A stretch of DNA of 64,000 bases from Ecdyonurus torrentis (lineage: Eukaryota > Arthropoda > Insecta > Ephemeroptera > Heptageniidae): NCBI GenBank assembly GCA_949318235.1, contig OX439135.1, positions 24,832,050 through 24,896,049 of the forward strand, read 5' to 3'. Below are positions 51,425 through 61,495 of the stretch, one piece after another. Made by a program: the position numbers and the translations under genes. Under the pieces are notes generated by a model. It made no database searches and had not been told where the DNA came from. It saw only the letters and a list, made by a program, of their open reading frames with translations. Within the stretch, counting starts at the first letter, position 1. Every line of letters starts with the position of its first letter.

Positions 51425-53982
51425 GAGACTTCACAAAATAAAATCATTCTTTAATACTTCTAAAAAATTGATATACATAATACATATATGCATAATAATA
51501 TGAACAATATGCAAATATACAAAACTTGCTGACATTGATCAAAATGATTTTTATTTCATGTTCACTTAAATAAAATGCATATAAGTAATTATGTCACTAC
51601 ATAACTACTTTACAACACAAATATTTGCAAGTAACAATTATTTGGAGATAAAAAATGACTCTAAAACTCGTTACTTCATTATTAATATGTTTTCTATTGT
51701 TCTTGTTAATTTATAATTTTGTTTTTGTAACTTTAATTTAAACGTTCTACATTCTCTAAAACTATAATAACAAAACATAAAACGTAATGAAATGTTATAT
51801 TTTACTGTAATACTGTAGCGATTACAGAATATTGAGTAAAAATTGGACTTAAGAACAAATAACGTAACCTCTCCACATTTCTTCTATTTTACCTGCAGAT
51901 AATTATGCCTGATGTTTATTATGTTATCTTAAATCTAATCTACATTAGACATCTTATTGTATTGTGTAATGTTATATATAAAATTACATCTATAAAACTG
52001 ATGACTGTTGCTACCACGATGTAAATGTGTCAAACTTTTTATTGTTATAATTACAATAATAAAATGTCGGCTCCGTAATTAAAAATAACCACGTATTGAC
52101 TTCTGTTTTATTTTATTTGCCATTTGCAAAGTGGCAATTTGTATCATGTTTTTAAAACCAACTTTTCATTGATTTGAAAAACTCTCTGCTATTACGTCTA
52201 CGCCTAATTTTAGTTCTTATTTAAATAAACGTATTTTTAACACAATATTTATACTTAGTTTTTACTTGCATTCTATTTTCTTACATTGTATTATTTTGTT
52301 ATGTATTTACTTCTAATTATGACTATATTCTGAAACTGCATCCGAGATTTATGTAAGATTTATAAAGGTGTCAGATTGCTAGTGTATAGACATTTTGCAT
52401 TTTTCTCATCACCTGTTGGGATACTTACTTGTTGGTTTTTACTTTTGTTTATTTTATATGTACCCAACAACGTCTCTATCGCGTCAAAACGTTTCAAGTG
52501 AAATTATCACGAGCAAGCCAAACGTTCCATCTACATAGGGTTTACTGTGGCAGATGGAACGTTTGGCGCTCTCGTGATAATTTCACTTGAAACATTTTGA
52601 CCCGATAGACACGTATTATTATTACTATCTCGAATTTATGTAAATTTAAAAATACCGTTGTTTTAATTACTATAACAACAGAATTATTTGCAAGTAACAA
52701 TTTTTTTGAGAAAAAATTATTTTTAACTGTGACATCATATTATTATTTTATTTCTCCTGTTCGTCCTACTTTGTAATTTTGTTCTTTGTGACTTGATCTT
52801 ATATTTGAACGTACTTCGTATATGTAATCTCTGTACAACTATATAAGTACATAAGTATGTAATACAGTGATAATCACACATCACTGCAAATATCTGACAT
52901 GTAACAACATACTGAAATACTTCTACATCATGTGCAAGTATATTTAATTTGTTGATCAATCTTATTTATATTTTGATTGACGTTAAGTAAATACATAAGT
53001 AATTATGTGACTTTATTATTTATATACTCGTACAACACAAAGTGTTGCTTTATTTTGAGACAAAAAATCACCTCAGATTTTACGTCTGCATTATTAATAT
53101 ATATTTTCTATTGTTCTTCTTCATGTGTTATTTTGTTTTTTGTAACTTTATATTACATGGCAACGTTTTACGATGTGATCTCTAAAACTATAATAACAAA
53201 ACATAAAACGTAGTAAAATGTTATATTTTACTGTAATACTGTAGCAATTACAGAATATTGAGTAAAAATTGGACTTAAGAACAAATAACGTAACCTCTCC
53301 ACATTTCTTCTATTTTACCTGCAGATAATTATGCCTGATGTTTATTATGTTATGATAAATCTACATCAGACATCTTATCGTATTGTGTAATGTTATATAT
53401 AAAATTACATCTATAAAACTGATGACTGTTGCTACCACGATGTAAATGTGGCAAACTTTTTATTGTTTCTAATCACAATAATAAATTGTCGGCTCCGAAA
53501 TTAAAAATAACCACGTTTTTACTTCTGTTTTATTTGTTTTTTATTTGCCATTTCAAAAGTGGTAACTTGTATAAAAATATTAAAAAGATATTTCATTGAT
53601 CTCTGCAAATAAATAAAATCTGACTATATTGATTGCATATGTAGATATACTATATAAATATTTAATATTTATGACTTTCAATACTTCTTGAATGCATTAC
53701 GTATTGTTGTATTATGTTAAGTTAAAACCATATATGTCAATGTATTTTGCAATAATAATATTTGTAAGTACGACAATTATTTTGAGAAAAAAATCCACTT
53801 GCTTAGCAATTATACCTTTGTTTTTGTTTTCTATTGTTCTTCTTAATATGTGAACCAACCAATGTGGCTTTGCCGTGGTTGGATATCTTATGTATTGTGT
53901 GTTAGTGATCATAAGAAATATATTTTTATTAATTGTCTTCTATGTAAAATCATCTTATATTTATAAACGTAACACGTATAGA
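51425..53982 (+). repeat. Array beta/K, block 4
   Basis: Beta segment near 51616, K start at 51864, K continuation to 53280 with a foldback inserted at 52475, then the next K start at 53290 which breaks off near 53600 into the MITE-flanking type of sequence. A further CCAACC hairpin lies at 53853. Confidence 0.82.
52473..52613. mobile_element. Foldback insertion in a K repeat
   Basis: 'cgtctctatcgcgtcaaaac' and its imperfect complement flank arms of about 60 nt that include 'tgaaattatcacgag' and 'ccaaacgttccatct'. Paralogous K units (38715, 48360) read 'tacccaacaaagaactatt' without it, so it is a true insertion. A few target bases differ at the junction and no duplication is evident. Confidence 0.85.
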
Positions 53983-54137
53983 CCGGGTTCTCTCATATTT
54001 AAGAGCCGCCATCTTGTTGGCTAGAAATACATAGGCCACCATAGGAAAAACGTCATTGTAATATTTTTATTAACAAACTTCAAGGATCAATCTAAGCCTT
54101 ATTTCCAGCTGCTAATAAGCTAAAAGTATTGACTGAT

Positions 54138-55777
54138 TGTAACACGTCGCGACAAGCCCTGACTTTATTTATCAGCTTTCTTATGCTGGCCTGTATGAAT
54201 TTTTACCTATGAATGATATAACAATCAAAGCTGGACCTATTCACGACGAGTACACCTAGCCTGAGCCTTACCTGGCTGCTATATAGCTAAATTCCTATAT
54301 AACTTATGGTGCGGGGAGACGTCTAATGTCCACCCGGTCTGACTCAAGCTATATAGTATAAACCTCTGGGTTCAATGTTAGTCTAGGGTAGTTTTTAATG
54401 ATGAAATAAAATAATAATTTATTATTATTTTGCCGAAAAAATAGTTTATTATTTTTTCTATTATATATTTGAACAATTACAATCTATTTAAATACTGCAA
54501 TCGCTAATATTTCTCTCTCTCCTTTGAATTTAATAAAGCAAAATTTTAAATGGCAATTATTAAATGAACTACAATTATGATAAGCGCGATCAATTTCGCA
54601 AACTCTAATTGGATGACAAAATTACCTGAATGAATCTGCTTAATAAAACGGAAACTAATTTGGCAAAGTGGCAAATAACCCACGTTGATATAGTAAGTCC
54701 CCACTGATTACCCCTAAATTCCGCGTACTTTCGCAACTGCTCTTCGAGCTGTTTGTCCGTCCACAGAATGTCCTATGTCGTTAACTTCCGCGATGCGCAA
54801 AGCATCTGTCCGCCAACAACGTGACCCCCAATAGCTAATGATTTTACTCCCTAAATTCCGCGTTCTTTCGCAACTGCTCTTCGAGCAGTTTGTCCGACCA
54901 CAGAATGTCCTATGCCTTAGACTTCCGCGAAACGTAAAGTTTCTGTCCGTCTCGGGCGTATCCACCCAATAACTATAAAGTCCCAAGTAATAATATTGCT
55001 TGAGATTCTAAGTCCCAGAAAGGCACTCAACCCAAGTTATTCGTATGTCACAACTCAAGAGAGAAGCTTCATGTTCGAATAACCTGGACTGACTGCGACT
55101 TCTCCGTCGTTGTTGATCCTTTTTGTTACATCGCCTCGGGGTTGTGCGCAAGCGCTGCATTTGTTGCTTGCGGCGACGTCTGACGGGATATTATGTAAAC
55201 CCTTTCGTCCCAAAAACTATATATAAAAAATACTTATTTTAGGATTGGAAAAACTCCCACCCGCGTATATGATTATTGAATAAATTGTTATTATCCCGCA
55301 AAATTGATCCGCGCTTATGTTATATTATACATATTTTACTTAAATGATAATTATTCATAAGTTGCGTGCAAAAGAAGTTCGCACGTAAAATTCATATATT
55401 GTCGAAGCAATTATTTTCATCTAATTTTAACACATCTTTATTGAATAAGAATACTATATAATTGCTTTGACACTAGCATGATTCGATAAAATAGATCTTA
55501 AACTAGTAAAATATAATCTTTTCCTACCTTCTGCCTTTGCCTACGCACTTTATTTGCATAATTTTCTTCATTACATCTTACGAATTATACAATAAATAAT
55601 TTTTCTCTTGTTCTATATATCTTGAAGGCTAAATGCGCGCTACGATAGTCTTATTTTTTTGTCTGTGATAAGCGGGCGCGCTAGACTTAAAAACCAAGGA
55701 GGGCGTGGCGCCGGCAGTCGGCTTACATACTACATATAATATGCTAAAATAGTTAAGGTTCGGGTCACTATGTTACA
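54138..55777 (-). repeat. 3' LTR
   Basis: 1,640 bp, ends tgtaacacg...tgttaca, i.e. a perfect 7-bp terminal inverted repeat. A line-by-line comparison with 58638-60277 found no difference. Near 54712-54812 and 54849-54949 a ~100-bp segment is repeated with a 137-bp period ('ttccgcgtwctttcgcaact'). A TATA-like run is at about 55217-55230. The TAA stop of the protease frame lies in its first bases. Confidence 0.96.
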
Positions 55778-56759
55778 TTACCCTCCCCTTAAAACAAGTG
55801 AACATTAAGGCTTCTTTGGAGACTTGAATTTCACTTTGCTGGCAATCTCTGGTCCGTGTTCTTGCGTTGGTCATCGTCTTCTCTTCCCCTCCAACTACAG
55901 TGTTCGTGTAGGGGCAGTTTTGTCGTGCTCTTGGTTTCTCGGCGTCCCAACTGCTTCCCTTCTTGCCTTTTGGCGTAGACGTTTGTTGTTCTTTGTTTTG
56001 CGTCTCTGCTCTTTGTGATCCTTGCATTACCTCTTGCATAAGCAGGTAATGTATTAATTGGGAAACCGTTAGAAGTTGTGGCTTAATTAGTTTAGTCTTT
56101 CCTGGATCATATGGTTTATCGGCCGGAACTCTTTGTGTCTTCCGTCTTGGGGTATAGATGTCCCCTTTTTCTTTGACCGTGGCGTCGTAGTTTGTCAATT
56201 TACCCAGTATCTCCTCAAGAATGTATCTTGAGTTCTTGTGCCAAGGCTTTTGAGTGCCAATAAACTCTGGTGCGTCACACAGTAGTGTCTTACGTTCGAT
56301 GCCTTTCATGAAGTTTGTGACTTCAAGTTTTGGTAGCACCATGAACAGCTGATCTACGTTGCTGCTACTCCACGAAATTAGGCAGTTTATAGCACCTGTG
56401 GTGGTAGAGTTATACTCGAGCAGTTTGATAGTTTTGTTCGCCTCATGTATATCGATTCCTTTATTTTCCAGTAAGGTAACGAGTTCCGCAGATATAATGC
56501 TTTCTGGCGATCCGCTGTCCAATAAGGCGTCATATGTCTCATCAGCAATTTTTATTTTCAAGCATGGTTCATATGATGGCATCTCTTTATTCGCAATGAC
56601 AGTAAACTGGCGGCTAATTTGTGATCGCTGGGTTATCCCCATGTCATGCAGTGTTGCCGTCCCGTCATCACATTCTTTAGGTTTGATATCTTCGTCGTTA
56701 GGTTTTAGTTTCGAATCCCCCTCTTCTAGTTGCGAGAGGGATTCGCAATCACGTTTTTT
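55773..56759 (-). CDS. pro: Retropepsin-like protease (Pro), reached by -1 frameshift
   Basis: The frame is open from 56774 and overlaps the end of gag by about 48 nt in the -1 frame; the first in-frame Met is at 56642. Counting from that Met (289 residues), the aspartic protease active-site motif LLDSGS lies at 40-45, preceded by the beta-strand 'LKIKIADETYDA' and followed by 'IISAELV' as in retroviral-type pepsins. Such enzymes act as dimers to cleave Gag precursors. Residues ~130-289 are basic and have no recognised domain; no RT motif follows. The stop codon uses bases of the 3' LTR, so coding runs through the polypurine tract. The coordinate given starts at the slippery site and is an inference. 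No internal stop or frameshift. Confidence 0.85.
   Translation of the reverse strand, partial: KKRDCESLSQLEEGDSKLKPNDEDIKPKECDDGTATLHDMGITQRSQISRQFTVIANKEMPSYEPCLKIKIADETYDALLDSGSPESIISAELVTLLENKGIDIHEANKTIKLLEYNSTTTGAINCLISWSSSNVDQLFMVLPKLEVTNFMKGIERKTLLCDAPEFIGTQKPWHKNSRYILEEILGKLTNYDATVKEKGDIYTPRRKTQRVPADKPYDPGKTKLIKPQLLTVSQLIHYLLMQEVMQGSQRAETQNKEQQTSTPKGKKGSSWDAEKPRARQNCPYTNTVVGGEEKTMTNARTRTRDCQQSEIQVSKEALMFTCFKGRVM
55778..55794 (-). other. Polypurine tract
   Basis: On the minus strand the sequence just before the 3' LTR is ttttaaggggagggtaa. A purine run ending next to the LTR is the usual primer for plus-strand DNA synthesis. It is also translated as the last codons of the protease frame. 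Confidence 0.9.
56712..56759 (-). promoter_or_regulatory. Predicted -1 ribosomal frameshift signal
   Basis: On the minus strand, the heptamer A AAA AAC (56759-56753) is correctly phased to the gag frame. It is followed by a 7-nt spacer (56752-56746) and a hairpin: 5' arm cgaatccctct (56745-56735), 10-nt loop containing the gag TAG stop, and 3' arm agagggggattcg (56724-56712), 11 pairs with a 2-nt bulge. This is the classical layout for gag-pro -1 frameshifting. Confidence 0.88.
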
Positions 56760-58189
56760 GGATCGCCTAATTGCTTAAGACTCTCTGACCCTTTGGCGGA
56801 AATGTCCCTTGCTCCTTTAGTTTGCGATGGTTCATTTTGTGCGTTGTGTGAGTTGTCATATCTCCAGCGCTTCTCGCTGTCATATGATTGGCTCTGTCTG
56901 TAGTGTCTGTGCTGCAACTCGGTGCTTGGTTCATAACCGTTGATTGGCTCTCTGTACTCATGACCAAGTGAACACATTTTGCCATTGTTATACCTCTTAC
57001 TGCCATAATCTAGACGTTGCTTTTTAAAATTATGCTCGTATTGTTCTCTCGGCATAATGATGGTTACTTTTTTGTTAGATACTAATGTATCTTGGTCTTG
57101 ACCATCCTTTGTTTCTTTATTACCTATTGAGGTAAAATAAGAAGAACTATGACCTGTCTCTCTGCATCCCTCTGCTGCTTGCAAACGAACTCTTGGTTTC
57201 GCTTGGGCAGATGGATTGAATGCTAGTGCTGGTTCTACACTTTGCTCTACCGATGTTTGCTGTAGCGGTCTTTTCATTCGTCTTATTCTGTCATCAATTT
57301 TGACAGCGTGTTCCGCAAAGTCGCGTAGCGTGGAATAATAGTCACGTAGGTACGGCTGATATTCAGGTAACGCCTTGTCTTTTATATCATCTACACGCAC
57401 GTGATCTAACGCTTGCGGGTTTGCTATGTTAAAATATTCGTCAATGACCATAATGTACTGACAGAGGGTTTCGTCTTGTTCTTGTCTAAGTTGGCGCACT
57501 TCTTCCCAGAGCAATTCTTCTTCCCTACTCCTTAAGGTAGGGTCGGTGCGGTCAGTTTCATTGGCTATTGCTGTCGTACCGAATCGCTCAGATGTATCTT
57601 GTCGCCCTGTTGCTTGTTGTCCCAGTGTCTCAGGTGGCTCTTGATACTCTGTGCTGTCTGTCTCTGGGGTCTTTGTATTGACTTCATGGTCGGTCCTCAC
57701 CTGCTCTTGTGAACGATGAATTGTTTTGTATTCTGCTTCTTCAGTGTCAGGTGTAAGGGTATATACCAGTTTGGTCAATAGCGCGGTAAGTTCTATCAAC
57801 ACAGCATTTATTGTTTCAAAACAATAGTTGTGTGGTTCAGTTGCCTCTCTGGGTGGTCTTCCCCTGTGATCTCGATACCGCTGAGCGGGTGTTGGGGTTT
57901 CGGCCAGTGGTGTTCTAACTTGATCGCTACGGTGTGTAGCACCTGTCATGACCCTATCAGCGCTATGGTTCAGTTTTGCAAGATTGTCGACGTATGCAGT
58001 TGTGCGCTCGCTCCATTGGGTCAATCTGGTTGACTCTGCTGGTGTGTGAGCCGGGTAATGAGCTAGAGCCCATTGGCCAATGTCATAATTGAATCGGTCT
58101 CTTTCAATGCTGGGGCTTCTTTGACGTACCCCCCGTCGTTGAGGGAACATAAACACATCCTCCGGGGGTAATTTGCCAATATAAGCCAT
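56726..58189 (-). CDS. gag: Retrotransposon Gag
   Basis: 487 codons, intact, with A at -3 and G at +4 around the ATG; the leader from the LTR is ~450 nt. Gag forms the particle that packages element RNA. The N-terminal ~220 residues are hydrophilic and Pro/Thr-rich. Residues ~224-300 (LLWEEVRQLRQEQDETLCQY onward) form a charged helical region resembling the retrotransposon gag capsid domain. At 339-352 'GCRETGHSSSYF' looks like a CCHC zinc knuckle that has lost its first and last cysteines (C342 and H347 remain). The C-terminus is Gln/Ser/Arg-rich and probably binds RNA by charge. A bare Gag is made unless ribosomes shift at 56753-56759. Identification rests on position between LTRs and on these features, not a database match. 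Confidence 0.88.
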   Translation of the reverse strand: MAYIGKLPPEDVFMFPQRRGVRQRSPSIERDRFNYDIGQWALAHYPAHTPAESTRLTQWSERTTAYVDNLAKLNHSADRVMTGATHRSDQVRTPLAETPTPAQRYRDHRGRPPREATEPHNYCFETINAVLIELTALLTKLVYTLTPDTEEAEYKTIHRSQEQVRTDHEVNTKTPETDSTEYQEPPETLGQQATGRQDTSERFGTTAIANETDRTDPTLRSREEELLWEEVRQLRQEQDETLCQYIMVIDEYFNIANPQALDHVRVDDIKDKALPEYQPYLRDYYSTLRDFAEHAVKIDDRIRRMKRPLQQTSVEQSVEPALAFNPSAQAKPRVRLQAAEGCRETGHSSSYFTSIGNKETKDGQDQDTLVSNKKVTIIMPREQYEHNFKKQRLDYGSKRYNNGKMCSLGHEYREPINGYEPSTELQHRHYRQSQSYDSEKRWRYDNSHNAQNEPSQTKGARDISAKGSESLKQLGDPKNVIANPSRN

Positions 58190-58615
58190 TTTTTACGCAC
58201 TTTTAAAAGTTGCGACATTTCGCGAAAAATATTCGCGCAACAATTCGCGCATATTTATAATTGTCATTTCGGTAATTTTGTCTGTCCAATATATGTAAAT
58301 ATCAGCAAAATTTGCTATTTTATATTTTTTACAAAATTGCGTAAGTGCAAATAAAACGAAGAGCGCCTATATGAAAATCGCGATAATTTGGTTTTTGCAA
58401 TATTCAAATGTAACACGGTTTTAATTCGCAGCTATAACTATAATATGCAAAAACAAGCTTTTATGTTAACTGAAATATACTGTGCCGGGACTCTCTTTTA
58501 CTTACTACTCGTGAGAGAGAAGGAGGAGAATAATAAAATTTGATTTTTTACGCGTAATTAAACAGCTAAAATTATGCGGTTTTTGCAAATCGCAATGTGA
58601 TTGAAAGCTGATTTA

Positions 58616-58633
58616 ATCCCGGACAGCTGCCCA
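58616..58633 (-). other. Primer-binding site
   Basis: Four bases inside the 5' LTR, the minus strand reads tgggcagctgtccgggat. Its complement ends ...gctgccca and has C61 and A58 where tRNA numbering expects them, as in the 3' end of a tRNA with CCA. The implied discriminator base is C and position 72 is G, which is unusual, so the primer tRNA is not identified. Confidence 0.75.
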
Positions 58634-58637
58634 CACT

Positions 58638-60277
58638 TGTAACACGTCGCGACAAGCCCTGACTTTATTTATCAGCTTTCTTATGCTGGCCTGTATGAAT
58701 TTTTACCTATGAATGATATAACAATCAAAGCTGGACCTATTCACGACGAGTACACCTAGCCTGAGCCTTACCTGGCTGCTATATAGCTAAATTCCTATAT
58801 AACTTATGGTGCGGGGAGACGTCTAATGTCCACCCGGTCTGACTCAAGCTATATAGTATAAACCTCTGGGTTCAATGTTAGTCTAGGGTAGTTTTTAATG
58901 ATGAAATAAAATAATAATTTATTATTATTTTGCCGAAAAAATAGTTTATTATTTTTTCTATTATATATTTGAACAATTACAATCTATTTAAATACTGCAA
59001 TCGCTAATATTTCTCTCTCTCCTTTGAATTTAATAAAGCAAAATTTTAAATGGCAATTATTAAATGAACTACAATTATGATAAGCGCGATCAATTTCGCA
59101 AACTCTAATTGGATGACAAAATTACCTGAATGAATCTGCTTAATAAAACGGAAACTAATTTGGCAAAGTGGCAAATAACCCACGTTGATATAGTAAGTCC
59201 CCACTGATTACCCCTAAATTCCGCGTACTTTCGCAACTGCTCTTCGAGCTGTTTGTCCGTCCACAGAATGTCCTATGTCGTTAACTTCCGCGATGCGCAA
59301 AGCATCTGTCCGCCAACAACGTGACCCCCAATAGCTAATGATTTTACTCCCTAAATTCCGCGTTCTTTCGCAACTGCTCTTCGAGCAGTTTGTCCGACCA
59401 CAGAATGTCCTATGCCTTAGACTTCCGCGAAACGTAAAGTTTCTGTCCGTCTCGGGCGTATCCACCCAATAACTATAAAGTCCCAAGTAATAATATTGCT
59501 TGAGATTCTAAGTCCCAGAAAGGCACTCAACCCAAGTTATTCGTATGTCACAACTCAAGAGAGAAGCTTCATGTTCGAATAACCTGGACTGACTGCGACT
59601 TCTCCGTCGTTGTTGATCCTTTTTGTTACATCGCCTCGGGGTTGTGCGCAAGCGCTGCATTTGTTGCTTGCGGCGACGTCTGACGGGATATTATGTAAAC
59701 CCTTTCGTCCCAAAAACTATATATAAAAAATACTTATTTTAGGATTGGAAAAACTCCCACCCGCGTATATGATTATTGAATAAATTGTTATTATCCCGCA
59801 AAATTGATCCGCGCTTATGTTATATTATACATATTTTACTTAAATGATAATTATTCATAAGTTGCGTGCAAAAGAAGTTCGCACGTAAAATTCATATATT
59901 GTCGAAGCAATTATTTTCATCTAATTTTAACACATCTTTATTGAATAAGAATACTATATAATTGCTTTGACACTAGCATGATTCGATAAAATAGATCTTA
60001 AACTAGTAAAATATAATCTTTTCCTACCTTCTGCCTTTGCCTACGCACTTTATTTGCATAATTTTCTTCATTACATCTTACGAATTATACAATAAATAAT
60101 TTTTCTCTTGTTCTATATATCTTGAAGGCTAAATGCGCGCTACGATAGTCTTATTTTTTTGTCTGTGATAAGCGGGCGCGCTAGACTTAAAAACCAAGGA
60201 GGGCGTGGCGCCGGCAGTCGGCTTACATACTACATATAATATGCTAAAATAGTTAAGGTTCGGGTCACTATGTTACA
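58638..60277 (-). repeat. 5' LTR
   Basis: 1,640 bp, read as identical to 54138-55777 at an offset of exactly 4,500 bp. As the 5' LTR it should hold the promoter. The identical 90-codon ORF in each LTR arises from the internal 137-bp-period duplication and is not considered a gene. Confidence 0.96.
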
Positions 60278-60580
60278 TGATAAAGGAACAACTGTTTTGA
60301 GGCCGACTATAAGCGATTTCGGTCACATCCGCTTCCGTTTCTACGTATTAAGCATGCGCAGAATGTCAAAACGGAAGCGGATGTGAGCAAAATCGCTTAT
60401 AGTCGGCCTCAAAACAATTGTTCCTTTATTAGTCAATATCAGAAAAATTCTTACAGTCGAAATAAACTTTAATTTATGCGACGAATGAGGTAAAATGATG
60501 TTTCCCCTATGCTGACAAATGTATTAGGCACTACAAACATGGCTACAAAGCGCAAGGATGTGCAAGAGGTCTATACATGT

Positions 60581-61358
60581 ATTCTAAAACTATAGTGAGT
60601 ATAGTAATCTCATTGGATAGTAGTGTTAAGAGACTTCACAAAATAAAATCATTCTTTAATACTTCTACAATATTGATATACATAATACATATATGTATAA
60701 TAATATGAACAATATGCAAATATACAAAATTTGATCTTATTGATTGATATTTTATGTTCACTTAAAGTAAATGCATATAAGTAATTATGTCACTATAGCT
60801 ACTTTACAACAGAAATATTTGCAAATAACATTTATTTGGAGAACAAAATCACTCCAGAATTTGTTATTTTATTATTTATTATTATTATTTCTGTTGTTCT
60901 TCTTAATTTTTAATTTTGTTCTTTGTAACTTTAACTTATATTTAAACGTTTAATGTATATGTGATCCAAGGCTTAAAGTAGAAAAATTCTTTTACCGGAG
61001 CTCTCACTGCTAAAAAACTCACGATAGCTCCGGAACTCCCATAACGGCAAAGTTAAATTTTCAACTTTTTACCTTGAGCTCAGCTCTGGATATAATAGCT
61101 CCGGCTTACTTTAAGCCCTGATATGATTTCTAAAACTATAATAACAAAACGTAAAACGTAATAAAATGTTATATTTTACTGTAATACTGTAGCAATTACA
61201 GAATATTTAGTAGAAATTGTACTTAAGAACAAATAACGTAACCTCTCCACATTACTTCTATTTTACCCGCAGATAATTATGCGTGATGTTTATTATGTTA
61301 TCTTAAATCTACATCAATCATCTTATTGTACTGTGTAATGTTATATATAAAATTACAT
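60581..61358 (+). repeat. Beta array, block 5, and K start
   Basis: Beta monomer anchored near 60823, an hAT-type MITE at 60967-61121, and a K start ('aacctctccacattacttct') at 61238 that is interrupted by the palindromic insertion. No gene in this stretch. Confidence 0.75.
60967..61121. mobile_element. hAT-like small MITE
   Basis: Ends caaggcttaaagtag and complementary 'tactttaagccctg'; interior with 'gagctc' and 'agctccgg' palindromes. Flanks atgtgatc and atatgatt agree at 6 of 8 positions. K paralogues (e.g. 62995) read 'gatgtgatctctaaaact' through the site. Confidence 0.75.
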
Positions 61359-61495
61359 AAGAAATTTTCTCGGTGAAATAGAATTATTGTCTTACCTTCT
61401 GTGAAGACACTGGGCTTTACACTCGCTGCTATCACTATTTTAAATAACAATGAAAAAATAATAGTCACTTTGTACATAATTATAAAAACACTCAA
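61298..61495 (-). CDS. Mirror copy of the signal-peptide-like ORF, left arm
   Basis: Left-arm counterpart, same protein from the inner Met (61477 downward) for about 39 codons, then running into flanking K-repeat sequence for a chance C-terminus. The single difference between arms changes a Lys codon from AAG here to AAA on the right, a synonymous change. The upstream Met at 61495 adds 'MSVFII'. Probably a by-product of the inverted duplication. Confidence 0.4.
   Translation of the reverse strand: MSVFIIMYKVTIIFSLLFKIVIAASVKPSVFTEGKTIILFHRENFLCNFIYNITQYNKMIDVDLR

Larger units (their letters stand above)
54138..60277 (-). mobile_element. Complete non-autonomous LTR retrotransposon (gag-pro only)
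   Basis: A 6,140-bp element on the minus strand: two 1,640-bp LTRs, a 2,860-bp interior, and a 4-bp duplication TGAT (54134-54137 and 60278-60281). A primer-binding site, gag, an overlapping protease frame and a polypurine tract are in canonical order. There is no reverse transcriptase, RNase H or integrase, so enzymes must come from a partner element. The TG...CA ends, 4-bp target duplication and Gag-Pro order fit a Ty3/Gypsy-like parent, but without RT the clade cannot be fixed. Confidence 0.95.
54129..60436. mobile_element. Foldback MITE split by the LTR retrotransposon
   Basis: Its left terminus ttgactgat (54129-54137) continues after the LTR element as aaaggaacaactgttttgag, and the right end is the complement, finishing agtcaa at 60436. 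TA flanks both ends. Arms include 'gccgactataagcgattt' and 'cacatccgcttccgttt' with loop 'ctacgtattaagcatgcg'. Net length is about 165 bp. Confidence 0.85.
53983..60580 (-). mobile_element. MITE family B split by nested insertions
   Basis: The first part (53983-54126; 'taagagccgccatcttgttg') and second part (60439-60580; 'caaacatggctacaaagcgc') together equal one family B MITE. Intact copies have the two parts contiguous. Between them lies a foldback MITE, itself split by an LTR retrotransposon. Confidence 0.87.

Noticed and set aside
54714..54986. 90-codon ORF, identical in both LTRs (also 59214-59486)
   Set aside because: It runs through the internal LTR duplication, has no domain, and identity follows from LTR identity.
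56359..56778. 139-codon plus-strand ORF
   Set aside because: Antisense shadow of the gag-pro overlap and protease frame.
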